From: Prevotellaceae bacterium | Lineage (GTDB): Bacteria; Bacteroidota; Bacteroidia; Bacteroidales; Bacteroidaceae | Direction of reading: 5' to 3' | DNA: 7,482 nt | NCBI GenBank assembly: GCA_022508685.1 | Contig: JAFLUS010000059.1 | Coordinates: 1,597-9,078 of the forward strand | Shown: positions 6,983 through 7,482 of the stretch, one piece after another | How positions within the stretch are numbered: position 1 is the first letter of the stretch | Layout: the number at the start of each line of letters is the position of its first letter | The notes under the pieces: model-generated | Databases searched by the model: none | Told to the model about the DNA's origin: nothing | What the model saw: the letters and a program-made list of their open reading frames with translations, nothing else | Program-made: the position numbers and the translations under genes

Positions 6983-7482
6983 CTATTTGCTTGATGATTG
7001 ATGCCATATTTCACTGATGCGTTGCCGCGCTTCCTCCATGCGTTCGTCGTTGGCACAGAGGGAAATGCGGATGTATCGCTTGCCGTTGCTGCCGAAGATG
7101 AAGCCGGGCGTGATGAAGACGCGGGCTTCGCGCAAGACGCGCTCGGTCAGTTCTTCGGCGTCGCTGTACGTGTCGGGTATCTGTCCCCAAAGGAACATTC
7201 CGGTCTGTTCGGAATCGAAGGTGCAACCCAACTGCGTCATGATGCTTTCGGCAATGTGGCGGCGGTTGCGGTAGGTGGTGATGTTGGCTTGCGTGTGCCA
7301 TTCGTCAGAATTGTCGTAGGCTTCGGCAGCAGCCAGTTGCAGGGCACGGAACGTGCCGCTGTCGATGTTGCTCTTGATTTTCAGAATCCACTGCACGAAC
7401 GTGGCGTTGGTGGCGAGCATCCCTACGCGCCAGCCGGGCATGTTGTGGCTCTTCGACATCGAATTGAACTCGATGCAGCAGT
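6983..7482 (-). CDS. PLP-dependent class I/II aminotransferase (5' part outside window)
   Basis: Only the C-terminal 166 residues or so are present; the frame stays open to the right edge (the ATG at 7459 is internal). The visible part opens with CCIEFNSMSKSHNMPGWRVG, the hallmark of fold-type I aminotransferases. The lysine of SMSK is the expected pyridoxal-phosphate Schiff-base residue, and the arginine of GWR is a conserved phosphate-side residue. Downstream come LKIKSNIDSG, the small C-terminal domain, and YIRISLCAND, where the arginine of the YIRISL segment matches the position that binds the substrate alpha-carboxylate. The sequence is closest in style to the aspartate/LL-diaminopimelate aminotransferase-like group. 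Its place directly before the DAHP synthase-mutase and with tyrA suggests it makes phenylalanine and/or tyrosine from the keto acids, but substrate is inferred from context. Its TAG stop lies two bases before the next ATG, which favours translational coupling. Confidence 0.9.
   Translation of the reverse strand, partial: CCIEFNSMSKSHNMPGWRVGMLATNATFVQWILKIKSNIDSGTFRALQLAAAEAYDNSDEWHTQANITTYRNRRHIAESIMTQLGCTFDSEQTGMFLWGQIPDTYSDAEELTERVLREARVFITPGFIFGSNGKRYIRISLCANDERMEEARQRISEIWHQSSSK

Noticed and set aside
5088..7001. 637-codon + strand open frame opposite the HhH and DAHP synthase genes
   Set aside because: It spans two well-identified - strand genes and the gap between them, with no domain or signal peptide. 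It is a codon-bias shadow.

Overview
The window looks like chromosomal DNA from a member of the Bacteroidota, most likely order Bacteroidales (Prevotella- or Bacteroides-like). Four things point there: a gene ending in a type IX secretion (Por) sorting domain; a Bacteroidota-type -7 promoter box (TAnnTTTG) upstream of it; start codons without a clear Shine-Dalgarno sequence; and a DAHP synthase-chorismate mutase fusion next to an aminotransferase and prephenate dehydrogenase, an arrangement known from Bacteroidales. The genus cannot be fixed from the sequence alone.

The left half (1-4160, + strand) holds two genes for exported proteins. The first is cut by the left window edge. It is an acidic, beta-rich, modular protein with two tandem Ig/FN3-like repeats and a short C-terminal tail of the kind seen on Bacteroidales surface proteins. 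A 16-bp hairpin follows it, then a promoter. The second gene is complete: a 712-residue protein with a signal peptide, a long beta-rich (possibly propeller-like) body and a canonical T9SS type A sorting domain. It ends at a strong intrinsic terminator (4108-4159). Neither protein has an assignable substrate or enzymatic activity.

The right half (4177-7482, - strand) is a tightly packed, co-directional cluster for phenylalanine/tyrosine synthesis, read from right to left. It contains the C-terminal part of a PLP-dependent aminotransferase (cut by the right edge), a DAHP synthase-chorismate mutase fusion, a membrane-anchored protein with three helix-hairpin-helix modules (ComEA-like), and prephenate dehydrogenase (tyrA). 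The enzymes cover the first step of the shikimate pathway, chorismate to prephenate, prephenate to 4-hydroxyphenylpyruvate, and probably the final transamination. The HhH protein is the odd member, with no evident link to aromatic metabolism. The two halves converge on the terminator region near 4108-4160.

No gene-free stretch exceeds 300 bases. I saw no tRNA, rRNA, CRISPR array, insertion sequence or attachment site. I found no convincing new multi-gene system. The points most worth a second look are the HhH gene inside the aromatic operon and the two uncharacterised exported proteins.
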